From NCBI GenBank assembly GCA_030041305.1, contig JASHOC010000098.1:1-59862 (forward strand): a stretch of 59,862 nt of DNA. Direction: 5' to 3'. The stretch is from Acidobacteriaceae bacterium (GTDB lineage Bacteria; Acidobacteriota; Terriglobia; Terriglobales; Acidobacteriaceae). Numbering within the stretch: the first letter of the stretch is position 1; each line of letters begins with the position of its first letter. Below, piece by piece: positions 44,462 through 53,593 of the stretch. The notes beneath the pieces are model-generated. The model saw only the letters and a program-made list of their open reading frames with translations. It searched no databases and was not told the origin of the DNA. Made by a program: the position numbers and the translations under genes.

Positions 44462-45523
44462 TCACGGCTCGTCGTTATAAATCCCCACCTGCACTTTGCC
44501 GCCTTCGGCCAGCTTGGCCCGGAACATGCCCGGCGTATTGAAGCTCCACGCCATCTGGCCGTCCGGTGCGATGGCGATCACGCCGCCATCTCCATGAATC
44601 GCGGCCAATTCTTTGTGAATGACTTCATCGGCCGCCTGCTGCAGCTTGTAACCCTTGTACTGAACCAGGGCGCAGACGGTGCGCGCCACGGTAAGCCGGA
44701 TGAAATACTCGCCTGTGCCCGTGGCGGAGACGGCGCAGGATTGGTTGGAAGCATAGGTGCCCGCGCCAATGAGCGGCGAGTCGCCCACGCGGCCCCAGCG
44801 CTTGGCCTGCGTGCCGCCCGTCGACGTGCCGGCGGCAACATCGCCGCTCCGGTCGAGCGCAACCATCCCCACCGTGCCGTATTCGCGCGCATGGGCAGGC
44901 TCAAGCTCAGCCTGCGCCTTAGTTGGCGGAGGCGGCGCGCCCTTGGGTCGCGGAGGAATGGGCAGGCCCTCCTTCTTCAACTGCTTGATCAGCGCCTGCC
45001 AGCGGCGCTCGGTGAAGAAAAAGCTCGGGTCCACCTGCTCGAGTCCGGCGTAGACGGAGAATTGGTCGGCGCCGGGGCCAACGAGAAAAACGTGCGGCGA
45101 CTTTTCCATCACCGCGCGCGCCAGGCTGATGGGGTGGCGCGTGCGCGTGACGTCGGCCACCGCGCCCGCCCTCAGCGTGGCGCCATCCATCATCGCCGCG
45201 TCCAGTTCGTTGCGTCCATCGGCGGCAAACACGGCGCCGCGCCCGGCGTTGAAAAGTGGATCGTCTTCCAGGATGCGGATGGACGCCTCGATCGCATCCA
45301 TCGACGCGCCGCCGCGATTCAGCACCTGCGCTCCGGCTTCAAGGGCGCGGGTGAGCGAGGCGCGATATGCCGCTTCGGTCTTGGCGTCCATTTCCGAACG
45401 CTTGATGACCCCCGCGCCGCCGTGCAGCACGATGGCCCAATGCCCGCTGCGCGATGATTGCGCGGCGGCGGTAAGTACGCTGCTCATAATGACTCCGCAA
45501 AGCAAGCTGTGCACAGTCTTCAT
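44462..45523 (-). CDS. isoaspartyl peptidase/L-asparaginase, Ntn-hydrolase (T2 family)
   Basis: This is 353 residues from ATG 45523, with GGAGG 8 bases before it. Residues 1-23 are a signal peptide (LLCGVIMSSVLTAAAQS). WAIVLHGGAG opens the mature chain. The autocleavage site is before the Thr in EYGTVGMVALD, with GTSTGG and RVGDSPLIGAGTYA as substrate and oxyanion residues. The precursor self-cleaves and then hydrolyses isoaspartyl dipeptides or asparagine. Export suggests use of peptides in the periplasm. It is divergent from the methyltransferase gene. Confidence 0.9.
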   Translation of the reverse strand: MKTVHSLLCGVIMSSVLTAAAQSSRSGHWAIVLHGGAGVIKRSEMDAKTEAAYRASLTRALEAGAQVLNRGGASMDAIEASIRILEDDPLFNAGRGAVFAADGRNELDAAMMDGATLRAGAVADVTRTRHPISLARAVMEKSPHVFLVGPGADQFSVYAGLEQVDPSFFFTERRWQALIKQLKKEGLPIPPRPKGAPPPPTKAQAELEPAHAREYGTVGMVALDRSGDVAAGTSTGGTQAKRWGRVGDSPLIGAGTYASNQSCAVSATGTGEYFIRLTVARTVCALVQYKGYKLQQAADEVIHKELAAIHGDGGVIAIAPDGQMAWSFNTPGMFRAKLAEGGKVQVGIYNDEP

Positions 45524-45726
45524 CGCCCCATCCCTCCGGAAAGGACTTGTCGGCGCGCTCGCCGAACCTTCCACGAACTTCATTGAGATTTCCGCGCCGG
45601 TGGATTGCTCTTCCCATGCTATATCCGCATCTCCCCGCGGCCGGAGCCTATGATGAACTTTCGCGCCGTCGGCGGTGGGATCCAATTTCTCTCAGGTCGA
45701 AGAGCACTGTTCCGCGGAGGCTTTCC

Positions 45727-46140
45727 TTGAAGCTCAACATGGCAACTCTGATTCTGGCCACTGTCGCTTTGGTGCTGCTTTTGCCGCATCTCGTCGGTCT
45801 TGCCTGGACGCCGATGCGCGCGGCCGGCGCCGCGATTGCGATTCCAGCCGTCTTGCTGTTCTGCCTGGCGCGGCTGCAACTGGGGCGCGCCTTCAGCGTG
45901 CGGGCAAAGGCTACCATGCTTGTCACCACGGGCCTCTACGCGCGCATCCGCAATCCGATTTACATCTTCGGCGGGCTGGCTCTCGTTGGCTTGCTGCTCT
46001 GGGCGGGCCAGCCCAAGCTGCTGTTCGTGCTCGTCATTCTGATTCCGATTCAGGTGTACCGCAGCCGGCAAGAGGCGCGCGTGCTCGAAAAGGAATTCGG
46101 CGATGCGTATCGCAAATATCGGCGCCGAACTTGGTTCTGA
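45727..46140 (+). CDS. isoprenylcysteine carboxyl methyltransferase-like membrane protein
   Basis: This is 137 residues from TTG 45727, 6 bases after GGAGG; ATG 45739 is the next choice. Three to four transmembrane segments are visible. TTGLYARIRNPIYIFGGLAL and RQEARVLEKEFGDAYRKYRR are the conserved ICMT/PEMT-type S-adenosylmethionine-binding motifs. Bacterial members methylate unknown lipids or small molecules. Confidence 0.82.
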   Translation: MKLNMATLILATVALVLLLPHLVGLAWTPMRAAGAAIAIPAVLLFCLARLQLGRAFSVRAKATMLVTTGLYARIRNPIYIFGGLALVGLLLWAGQPKLLFVLVILIPIQVYRSRQEARVLEKEFGDAYRKYRRRTWF

Positions 46141-46348
46141 CGGTGCGGCGCTCAAACTTTGCTCGTCCGCTCAAAGCTTCCCGGCCTCGTTCCCCCGCTC
46201 CCTTGTACCCTATTTCCTCGTGGCGCGCTCTTGGCGGCGACCGCCCTTCCAGTGGACAATGCTTTCGTTCCGCAAGTTCATCTCGGGAGGCCTCCCGCAC
46301 GCCATTCTTGCGGCCGGCGGCAGTGCAACCCAGAGCAGGGAAGCCGCG

Positions 46349-47077
46349 ATGCACTCTGTGTGGTTTGGCGAGTTTATGGGCACGCTGGTACTGGTGCTGC
46401 TGGGCGACGGCGTCTGCGCGGGCGTGACCCTGCGCAAATCATATGCAGCCGACGCGGGCTGGATGGCGATCACCACCGGCTGGGCGCTGGCCGTGCTGTG
46501 CGGCGTGGTGGTGGCGCAGGCTTTCGGCAGTCCCGGCGCCAATCTCAATCCCGCCATTACGCTCGCCGCCGCGGTAAGCAGCGGCGACTACTCGATGCTC
46601 GCGCTTTACTGGTCGGCGCAGTTGCTGGGCGCTTTTTGCGGCGCATCCATCATGGCCCTGCACTATGCGCCCCATTGGCGGCTCACGCCCGACCCGGTGG
46701 CCAAGCTGGGTGTTTTCTGCACCAATGCGGCGGTGCGCAGCCCACTCGCCAACCTCTTCAGCGAGGTGGTGGGCGCGGCCATGCTCGTGGTGGTGGCGGC
46801 GTCGATCTATTCGCACCGGGTTTCGCTCAGCGGGCCCGCCGGCGGCGTGGGACCGTGGTTGGTGGGCAGCCTGGTGTGGGGCATCGGACTTTCGCTCGGG
46901 GGAACCACCGGCTACGCCATCAATCCGGCGCGCGATCTGGGCCCGCGCCTTGCCCACGCCGTGTGGCCCATCCCCGGCAAGGGTGGCTCCAACTGGCGCT
47001 ACGCGCCGATTCCCGTTCTTGGCGATTTGATCGGCGGCGCCTTGGCGGGCTTGCTGCTGCATTTCGCGCGGCCCTAG
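46349..47077 (+). CDS. MIP-family channel, aquaglyceroporin (GlpF type)
   Basis: This is 242 residues from ATG 46349, with AGGGA before it; the frame is open further upstream but without family sequence. Six transmembrane segments and two NPA boxes are seen: NLNPAITLAAA and AINPARDLGPR. The Asp after the second NPA (NPARD) is the mark of glycerol-conducting members. It would pass glycerol and other small polyols. No glycerol kinase lies nearby. Confidence 0.88.
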   Translation: MHSVWFGEFMGTLVLVLLGDGVCAGVTLRKSYAADAGWMAITTGWALAVLCGVVVAQAFGSPGANLNPAITLAAAVSSGDYSMLALYWSAQLLGAFCGASIMALHYAPHWRLTPDPVAKLGVFCTNAAVRSPLANLFSEVVGAAMLVVVAASIYSHRVSLSGPAGGVGPWLVGSLVWGIGLSLGGTTGYAINPARDLGPRLAHAVWPIPGKGGSNWRYAPIPVLGDLIGGALAGLLLHFARP

Positions 47078-47309
47078 GGCTGACTCGCTGAGTGCGCGCG
47101 AGCAAGACTGGAGGTTCGTGGCGCCGGCCTGAACGCGGCAGCGCCCTCTTTGCGCGTCGCTCCCTCCGTGGTCGCTCCCTCCGCTGCCTTTTGGGAACGT
47201 CAGACTGCTTCCCCGCAAAAAAGAACGCGAGAAAGCCGACCATGGCGAACACGATGAGATGCCAAGGCTTGGCAACGAACGCGAACAAAATGCTCTCCCA
47301 AAGCTTCAT
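46920..47309 (-). CDS. possible small membrane protein (doubtful)
   Basis: The first 35 residues (MKLWESILFAFVAKPWHLIV then a hydrophobic stretch) look like a real single-pass membrane protein. After residue 40 the sequence becomes arginine-rich and runs antisense into the end of the channel gene. Either the true protein is shorter because of a frameshift, or the frame is spurious. No ribosome site is seen. Confidence 0.3.
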   Translation of the reverse strand: MKLWESILFAFVAKPWHLIVFAMVGFLAFFFAGKQSDVPKRQRRERPRRERRAKRALPRSGRRHEPPVLLARTQRVSPRAARNAAASPPRRRRSNRQERESARSASWSHPCRGWATRRGQGAGPDRAPD

Positions 47310-47417
47310 GCCGCGATTCTACAGGCTCCTGCATTTCGATCCGCACCGGCTGCTAAGGCCGATTCCGGAGTTGTATTCTTGCCTGTAGACCGCACGCTTT
47401 CTTGAGAAGGGAGTCGT

Positions 47418-49061
47418 ATGCCGGACTTGGTCTTGCAGCTCGACCCTCGCGACAACGTGGTGGTCGCGCTGACCACACTCGAGCCCGGCGCGACGGTGCG
47501 CTACGGACGCGATGCCGGCGCGCTCTTGTGCACCGCATCCCAGACCATCCCCGCCAAGCAGAAGATGGCGCTGACTGCGTTCGCGCCCGGCGGCCTGGTG
47601 CGCATGTATGGCATGGTGGTGGGCGAAGCGGTGGCGTCCATTGCCGCCGGCGGGCTGCTGACGACTCAAAATATCCGCCATCGCACTGGCGACTATAGCG
47701 CCACGCGCCATCCCGCGGCGGCTGATACGCCCGACGCCGCCCCGTGGAAGAGCCGCACCTTCATGGGCTATCGCCGCGCCGACGGACAGGTGGGCACGCG
47801 CAATTATTGGATCGTCGTGCCGCTGGTTTTCTGCGAAAACCGCAACGTGGAGCAGATGCGCGAGGCGCTCGAAGAAGAGCTTGGCTACGGACGCGTGAAC
47901 TCCCGTTACCGCGCGCGCATCCGGCGGCTCATCGAAGGACACGCCGGCGGCGAGGACGCGGCGGAGGCCATTGCGGAAGCAAAAGCCAAGCGCGTCTTTC
48001 CGAACCTCGACGGCATTCGATTTCTCACCCATTCCCTCGGCTGCGGGGGTACGCGCCAGGATGCGCAGGCGTTATGTGGTCTGCTGGCCGGCTATATTCA
48101 TCATCCCAACGTGGCCGGGGCCACAGTGCTGAGCCTGGGCTGCCAGAACGCCCAAGCCAGCATTTTGATGGAAGAGCTGCGGGTGCGCGATCCCCAAATG
48201 CGCAAGCCGGTTCTGCTGTTCGATCAGCAAAAATCGGGACTGGAAGGCGCCCTGCTCGATCAGGCGCTGGATAAAACCTTCGCCGCGCTTGCCGAAGCGA
48301 ACCGCGTTGAGCGCGCGCCGGCCCCGCTCTCTGCCCTTACGGTGGCGCTGCAATGCGGCGGCTCCGACGGCTTCAGCGGCGTTTCGGCCAACCCCGCCGT
48401 GGGCTATGCTTCCGATCTGGTGGTGGGCGCGGGCGGCACGACCATTCTTTCGGAGTTTCCTGAGCTGCATGGCGTGGAACAGGAACTCGTCAACCGCTGC
48501 GCCACCGATGAGCTGGCTGCCCGCTTCACCGAACTGATGCAGGCCTACGCGGCGCGGGCCCGCGCGGTGCAGTCGGATTTCGCCTTCAATCCCTCGCCCG
48601 GCAACATTCGCGACGGGCTGATCACCGACGCTATCAAGTCAGCCGGCGCGGCGCGCAAAGGCGGCGTGTCGCCGGTGAGCGCAGTCATCGATTATCCCGA
48701 ATACGCCACCACGCCGGGTCTCACCCTGCAGTGCACGCCCGGCAACGACGTGGAGAGCGTGACGGCGCAGGTGGGCGCGGGCGCCGCCGTGGTGCTGTTC
48801 ACCACCGGACTGGGCACGCCCACCGGCAATCCCGTCGCGCCGGTGGTGAAAATCTCCACCAACACCCCGCTCGCCGGCCGCATGAGCGACATCATCGACT
48901 TCGACGCCGGCCCGATTGTCAGCGGAGAGAAGTCGATTGCCGAATGCGGCGAAGCATTGCTCGAATTGTCGATCGCTGTAGCCAGCGGCGACCGGCGCAC
49001 CAAGGCGGAGATGCGCGGCCAGGTGGACTTCATTCCCTGGAAGCGCGGAGTCTCGCTGTAG
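47418..49061 (+). CDS. uxaA: altronate dehydratase family protein
   Basis: This 547-residue protein starts at ATG 47418 after AAGGGAG. Residues 1-95 form the SAF-type N-terminal domain. The rest is the UxaA/GarD catalytic region with GYRRADGQVGTRNYW, HSLGCGG, LSLGCQN, LQCGGSDGFSG, and GNDVESVTAQVGAGA. These enzymes use Fe2+ to dehydrate altronate to 2-keto-3-deoxygluconate in galacturonate breakdown. It is slightly longer than the enterobacterial form (about 495). No uxaB or uxaC is nearby, so other aldonic acids (galactarate, D-galactonate) are possible. Confidence 0.88.
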   Translation: MPDLVLQLDPRDNVVVALTTLEPGATVRYGRDAGALLCTASQTIPAKQKMALTAFAPGGLVRMYGMVVGEAVASIAAGGLLTTQNIRHRTGDYSATRHPAAADTPDAAPWKSRTFMGYRRADGQVGTRNYWIVVPLVFCENRNVEQMREALEEELGYGRVNSRYRARIRRLIEGHAGGEDAAEAIAEAKAKRVFPNLDGIRFLTHSLGCGGTRQDAQALCGLLAGYIHHPNVAGATVLSLGCQNAQASILMEELRVRDPQMRKPVLLFDQQKSGLEGALLDQALDKTFAALAEANRVERAPAPLSALTVALQCGGSDGFSGVSANPAVGYASDLVVGAGGTTILSEFPELHGVEQELVNRCATDELAARFTELMQAYAARARAVQSDFAFNPSPGNIRDGLITDAIKSAGAARKGGVSPVSAVIDYPEYATTPGLTLQCTPGNDVESVTAQVGAGAAVVLFTTGLGTPTGNPVAPVVKISTNTPLAGRMSDIIDFDAGPIVSGEKSIAECGEALLELSIAVASGDRRTKAEMRGQVDFIPWKRGVSL

Positions 49062-49224
49062 GTCAGCAAACAGAGGTCGGGACCAGGGAACAGCGGAACA
49101 AGGGACCGTTTTTCCGAGAACCAACCAACTTTGCGGTGAGATACACTGGTTTGGAAAAAGATCGCCTGAGATTCGCAGAGGCATTGGAAACATAGAACCA
49201 CCAATTTGATCGGGAGGCTCCCCT

Positions 49225-49440
49225 GTGCCTGCCCCGGCTAGCCTTGGTTTCACACATCGCGAGAACCGTAACGGCACGATCGACTCCATCTGTCGCCGTT
49301 GCTACTTCACCGTCTGCACATCCTCGTGGGAAGCTGACCTGGATGCTGCGGAGAAGGTTCACGTCTGCGATCCAGCCATGCTCGAGCGCTGGAGCCGGTT
49401 GGCCGGACGGAAGCCCATTCCAGATCTGGGGCAGCCTTAG
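49225..49440 (+). CDS. small cysteine-containing uncharacterised protein
   Basis: This 71-residue protein starts at GTG 49225, with GGGAGG 6 bases before it. It has FTHRENRNGTIDSICRRC, then TVCTSSWEADLDAAEKVHVC. Three or four cysteines could form a small zinc site. I recall similar short proteins in acidobacterial genomes, of unknown role. It stands alone between uxaA and the TPR gene. Confidence 0.65.
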   Translation: MPAPASLGFTHRENRNGTIDSICRRCYFTVCTSSWEADLDAAEKVHVCDPAMLERWSRLAGRKPIPDLGQP

Positions 49441-49514
49441 CAAGGCCCCCTTAGGATACTTCCAGGACCAATCCTCGCGCTTCCCTTCCATTAAACTGAT
49501 GGTTGAGGTTCTTT

Positions 49515-50885
49515 GTGCATCGGGTGGTTCTGGCGCTTGGGCTTGCCGCGCTGCTGTGGGCGCCGGGAAAAGCTTCAGCTCAGGAATCGCCTTCAAGCCC
49601 ATCCTCGAGTTCCTCTGCAAATCCTTCTTCCAGCGAGAGTTCAAGTCCGCGAGCGTTGCCTGCCGCGCCGGCGTCCAGCACCGAAGAAGCTGCGCCCGCT
49701 ACGAGCCAGGTCGCCGCGGCAGAGTCCGCCATTGCGCGTTCCGACTGGAAAACCGCGCAAGCCAAGTTGGGCGCTTGGCTGGTGGATCACCCTGCCGACG
49801 CGCGGGCGCTGTTCGACGACGGCTTTGTGGCTGACGCGCAAAACCGGCTCGCCGCCGCCGAGTCGCTTTACCAGCGCGCCATCACCGCGGACCCCAAATC
49901 GTTCGAGGCTCACGTTTCATTGGGTCTTCTTCTGGCGCGGGAGGGGAAGCCTGCGCAAGCGCGGCCGGAATTGGTCGAGGCCACCACGCTCGATCCCGGC
50001 GAAGCCGGGCCCGGGGCGATGGCGCATGCCTGGCGGGCGCTGGCGCGGATTGACCGGAACACTGACCCTGCTGAGGCCTCGAACGACTTATTACAGGCCC
50101 TTAAGTTATCGCCGCAAACTACTGATGACGAGCTCCTTGCAGCCGATCTGGCAGAGGAAACCGGTCAGGTGGACTCGGCCGAAGCCCAGTATCGCCGGGT
50201 GCTGGCGGCTGACCCGAAATCGGAACCGGCCAATGCGGGACTGGCCCATCTGCTGATCCAACAGAAGCAGTACCCTGAGGCGGAAACGCTCCTGCGCACG
50301 GCGCTCCAGGCGCTTCCCGACGACCCTGGCTTAACCGCGCAACTGGCGCTGGTGCTGGCCGCCCAGGACAAAGCGGAAGCGCTGCCGTTGCTCGAGAAAT
50401 TGCACACGGCGCATCCGCAGGACACGGCGATTCTGCGTATGCTCGCCCAGGTGCGAGCCGACGCCGGCGATTTTGCCGGATCGGACCAGATCTATGTGCA
50501 ACTTCTCGCCGCCGCTCCCGACGACCCCGATCTGCTCATCGGCCACGGTCAGGACCTGGTTCGCGAAATGAAGCTCGCCGACGCGTACACGGTCTTCGAC
50601 AAAGCCTCCCAGATCGCCCCGCGCGCCGCCGCCGCGTGGAGCGGCCTGGCGTTTACCGCGTCGCGCACTGACCGGCCCGAGGTAACGCTGCACGCGCTCA
50701 CCATGCGTTCGGAACTGGAGCCGGAAAACGCGTCCACCTATTTCCTCTGGGCGACCGCCTACGATTCGCTGCACCGGAATAAGGAAGCCGCGGCGTACTA
50801 CCATCACTTTCTTAACGCGGCGGCCGGCAAGTATCCCAATCAGGAGTGGCAGGCCCGGCAGCGATTGCAGTTGCTGGAAAAATAG
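49515..50885 (+). CDS. secreted TPR protein
   Basis: This is 456 residues from GTG 49515, which follows GAGG by 6 bases; TTG 49503 is the alternative. Residues 1-23 are a signal peptide (VVLALGLAALLWAPGKASAQ). A Ser-rich linker follows, then about ten TPR units (ARALFDDGFVADAQNRLAAA ... AAAYYHHFLNAAAG). No catalytic domain is visible. It is probably a periplasmic or outer-membrane scaffold. It is related in kind to, but distinct from, the TPR protein at 11936. Confidence 0.82.
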   Translation: MHRVVLALGLAALLWAPGKASAQESPSSPSSSSSANPSSSESSSPRALPAAPASSTEEAAPATSQVAAAESAIARSDWKTAQAKLGAWLVDHPADARALFDDGFVADAQNRLAAAESLYQRAITADPKSFEAHVSLGLLLAREGKPAQARPELVEATTLDPGEAGPGAMAHAWRALARIDRNTDPAEASNDLLQALKLSPQTTDDELLAADLAEETGQVDSAEAQYRRVLAADPKSEPANAGLAHLLIQQKQYPEAETLLRTALQALPDDPGLTAQLALVLAAQDKAEALPLLEKLHTAHPQDTAILRMLAQVRADAGDFAGSDQIYVQLLAAAPDDPDLLIGHGQDLVREMKLADAYTVFDKASQIAPRAAAAWSGLAFTASRTDRPEVTLHALTMRSELEPENASTYFLWATAYDSLHRNKEAAAYYHHFLNAAAGKYPNQEWQARQRLQLLEK

Positions 50886-50974
50886 CTCTCCTCGCCGCCG
50901 GACCCAACCAGGGCAACGCGCAAGGGCAACGCAAAGACCAGCAATCCTGAAAGAGGAAGCAGAAACACGACCTT

Positions 50975-51091
50975 ATAGCGGTTCTCCAATTGGTGTCGAG
51001 CAGAACCTCGAACGTTGAGTGGCGTTTTTCCCAAGAAAACGCCACCCGGCACGCCCCTCAAAACTTCACGGGAATTGGAGAACCGCCGTAA
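50975..51091 (+). mobile_element. 117-bp MITE-like element, copy C
   Basis: Ends TATAGCGGTTCTCCAATT (50975-50992) and the inverted TACGGCGGTTCTCCAATT (51074-51091), with the central GTGGCG hairpin. It differs from copy A at three positions by eye. It lies between the TPR gene and the promoter of the next small secreted protein. Confidence 0.8.
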
Positions 51092-51180
51092 GGCGCCGTC
51101 CGGCGCGGGTGCGGTCGCCGGAATACGGCCGTTCCGGCGCGGCAATGTGGCCCTGAACGCGGCTTCGCGCATCTTACCCC

Positions 51181-51210
51181 TTGCGGTTTTTACTGAAGCG
51201 CGACTAAAAT
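51181..51210 (+). promoter_or_regulatory. possible promoter of the small secreted protein
   Basis: TTGCGG (51181-51186), an 18-base spacer and TAAAAT (51205-51210) lie about 48 bases before the ATG at 51258. The spacing equals that of the receptor promoters in this window. Confidence 0.4.
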
Positions 51211-51257
51211 ACCATACACGCGTAGAGGTAACGGCCGCATCCGTGGGAGGTTTTCTC

Positions 51258-51716
51258 ATGCGGACTGGTGTTCGACGTACCGCGCTTCTGGCGTTAAGCC
51301 TGACGATTCTCCCGGTGTGCGCCTTTTCCTCCGACAACAAAGTTCCCGACGAAGAGCAAATCGATGCTCTTGAAGCCAAGGCCAACCAGGCGCAGCCGCG
51401 CGAACAGTGTTTCCTCTACGCCGAACTCGTGCAGCGGATGACGGAATTGAGCGCCCGCCAATATGCAGCGGGGGACGTGGCCAAGGCCGACGGCATGCTG
51501 AAGAAAATCCAGCAATTCGCCGAGAAGATTCATCTTTCGCTGGCGTCGAATGATAAGCGCCTGAAGCACGCCCAGATTTTGCTCAGCAACACGGCTTTCC
51601 GGCTGAAGGAACTCCTCCACTCCAGCGACTTTGACGACCGGCCGCTGGTGGAGAAGACCCTGGCGCAGGTGAACCAGGCGCAGAATGAAGCCATGATGCA
51701 GGTCTTCAGCAAATAG
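51258..51716 (+). CDS. small secreted helical protein
   Basis: This is 152 residues from ATG 51258, with GGGAGG 7 bases before it; the upstream open frame reads through the MITE and is discarded. Residues 1-24 are a signal peptide (ALLALSLTILPVCAFSS). The mature part is all helix (EQIDALEAKANQAQPREQ; FLYAELVQRMTELSARQYAA; LSNTAFRLKELLHSS). No known domain is recognised. It pairs with a similar-sized secreted helical protein 156 bases downstream. Confidence 0.72.
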   Translation: MRTGVRRTALLALSLTILPVCAFSSDNKVPDEEQIDALEAKANQAQPREQCFLYAELVQRMTELSARQYAAGDVAKADGMLKKIQQFAEKIHLSLASNDKRLKHAQILLSNTAFRLKELLHSSDFDDRPLVEKTLAQVNQAQNEAMMQVFSK

Positions 51717-51871
51717 CCGCGAATTCTGCGCCGGTGATCGCAGGATGTGAACGCGCCTCGCACCAACGTGGGCGCGATCTCGTTGGTATCGGGCCTTGCA
51801 ATGCCTCCTGAGCCGGCCCGGGTCGCCGCCGGGTCGCCGCCATGCGAGCGAACCCGCCGGAGTCATCCCTC

Positions 51872-52408
51872 ATGCGTGCGTTGAATTGCTTTGCCCTGTT
51901 TTTCCTCTGCTTTTCGCTGGCCGCGCCCGCGCGCGGACAAAAAATCCAGCCCGAACCGTTGACCGAGGCCCAGCAGGAAGCCATCGCCGAGGCCGGCATC
52001 GACGCCGACGCACGCATTGGCCTCTACACAAAATATCTCAACGAACACGCCGGCGCCATCAAAGACTTGACCAAGCGCATCCACTCGGCGGCGCGCACCT
52101 CCCGCATCGACAATGCATTGGGGAATTTTTCCGCGCTGGTCGACGAACTGGCCTCGAATCTCGACGAGTATGGCGACCGCATGGCCGACATGCGCAAAAG
52201 CCTCAAGGCGCTGAACGAGGACATTCCGCAGTGGCAGGCGATTTTGCACGACCTCCCTCCGGAGCCCGGCTTCGATTTTTCGCGCAAGGACGCCATGGAC
52301 GCCAGCAACGATCTTGCCGCCCAGGTGAAGAAGCTCATCACCACCGAGGACGCCTATTTCAAGGAGCATAAGGATCTCAAAGGCCAGCAGTATGCCGAGC
52401 CGAAGTAG
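51872..52408 (+). CDS. small secreted helical protein (second)
   Basis: This is 178 residues from ATG 51872. Residues 1-23 are a signal peptide (FALFFLCFSLAAPARG). The mature chain is helical with coiled-coil character (YLNEHAGAIKDLTKRIHS; LVDELASNLDEYGDRMADMR). The family is unknown. Because of its position and layout it may work with the protein at 51258, but I see no clear sequence similarity between them. Confidence 0.7.
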   Translation: MRALNCFALFFLCFSLAAPARGQKIQPEPLTEAQQEAIAEAGIDADARIGLYTKYLNEHAGAIKDLTKRIHSAARTSRIDNALGNFSALVDELASNLDEYGDRMADMRKSLKALNEDIPQWQAILHDLPPEPGFDFSRKDAMDASNDLAAQVKKLITTEDAYFKEHKDLKGQQYAEPK

Positions 52409-52578
52409 CTTTCGCGCAGGCTGATGGCGAGAATTGGGGCAGTTCTCCTTTGCAAAAATAACTCCGGCCCCTTGGCAAAAATAACTTCGGAGTGGATCGG
52501 GCGCCTCTGTCCATTTTCCACACGCCCAAGTGCGCCGCCGCGCGCGAAGGGCTATTCTTTCCCGGGGATGGTTTCGCC

Positions 52579-53013
52579 ATGTTGAAAGGGATTTCCAAGT
52601 ACATTGGGCCGGATTTGCTGGCCACGCTCCACCGGATGGGGCATGGAGACGAAATTGTTCTTGCCGATGCCCATTTCCCGGGGCACTCGCTCGGGCCGCC
52701 GGTTCTGCGCGCCGACGGCGTCCGGGTGGCGCAATTGCTCGAGGGCATTTTGCCGCTGTTCGAGCTCGATACCTATGCCCCGCCCCTCGCCATGATGCAG
52801 GTCGCCGCCGGCAACCTCCTCGACCCAGCGGTCGAGCAGGACTACATGCATGTGGTTCGGCAGCACGCACCCGGCGTCTCCGCTCCCGAGCGCATCGAGC
52901 GGCAGGCGTTCTACGCGCGCGCCCGAGGCGCTTTCGCCATTGTCCTCACCGGCGAAACGCGCAAATACGGAAACCTGATTCTCAAAAAAGGCGTGACCCC
53001 GGTCGTTGATTGA
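52579..53013 (+). CDS. fucU: L-fucose mutarotase (RbsD/FucU family)
   Basis: This is 144 residues from ATG 52579; the frame is open to 52492, but [17 protein letters not shown] is the usual family start. [20 protein letters not shown] holds the conserved catalytic His and substrate residues, and [12 protein letters not shown] is the C-terminal Tyr/Asn motif. FucU interconverts anomers of L-fucose and related sugars as a multimer. No fucose isomerase or kinase gene is nearby. RbsD is the alternative, but the motif favours FucU. Confidence 0.88.
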   Translation: MLKGISKYIGPDLLATLHRMGHGDEIVLADAHFPGHSLGPPVLRADGVRVAQLLEGILPLFELDTYAPPLAMMQVAAGNLLDPAVEQDYMHVVRQHAPGVSAPERIERQAFYARARGAFAIVLTGETRKYGNLILKKGVTPVVD

Positions 53014-53094
53014 AAAGTCCGGCGTGCAAGCCTTTGTTGAACCACAGTCCTCGATTTTTCGATCCGGACGCTACGCTTCTGAATCGAAACCTCT

Positions 53095-53574
53095 GTGCTC
53101 TATCGGCTCTACCAGCCCGAAGATTTCTCCCCCCTCTACGCCATCGAGGAAGCCTGCTTCGAGCCTCCGCTCCGTTTCGGCCGCGCCGATATGCGTCGCC
53201 TCGTCCGCGGGCCCGGCACGGCGGCCTGGATCGCCGCGCAGGACGGCCAAATGGCCGGCTTTGCCATCGTTGAGTGGACGCGCGAAGCCGGCGCAACCAT
53301 CGCCTACATTCAGACTCTCGAAGTGGCTTCCAACCAGCGCCGTCAGGGCGTAGGCGCCGAATTGTTGCGCCGCCTCGAAGCCTCTGCCCAATCCGCCGGC
53401 GCCCACCTCATCTGGCTGCACGTGGACGCAGAAAACTTCCCCGCCATCCGTCTCTATGAGGCGCACGGCTATCGCCGCGAAGGCAAAGAAGACCACTATT
53501 ATGCCCGGAGCCGGCCCGCGCTGCTTTACGCCAAATCGCTCGAACCTGCCGATCCGCGCGCTTCCACCCTCTGA
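53095..53574 (+). CDS. GNAT-family N-acetyltransferase, RimI-like
   Basis: This 159-residue protein starts at GTG 53095. It has the acetyl-CoA motif A: IQTLEVASNQRRQGVGAELL, with R-x-x-G-x-G/A. Other points are AENFPAIRLYEAHGYRREG and YYARSRPALLYAKSL. This is the RimI/N-alpha-acetyltransferase pattern. Targets could be a ribosomal protein N-terminus or a metabolite. It lies 81 bases after fucU on the same strand. Confidence 0.82.
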   Translation: MLYRLYQPEDFSPLYAIEEACFEPPLRFGRADMRRLVRGPGTAAWIAAQDGQMAGFAIVEWTREAGATIAYIQTLEVASNQRRQGVGAELLRRLEASAQSAGAHLIWLHVDAENFPAIRLYEAHGYRREGKEDHYYARSRPALLYAKSLEPADPRASTL

Positions 53575-53593
53575 CCCCTGACCCTGCGCCGAT

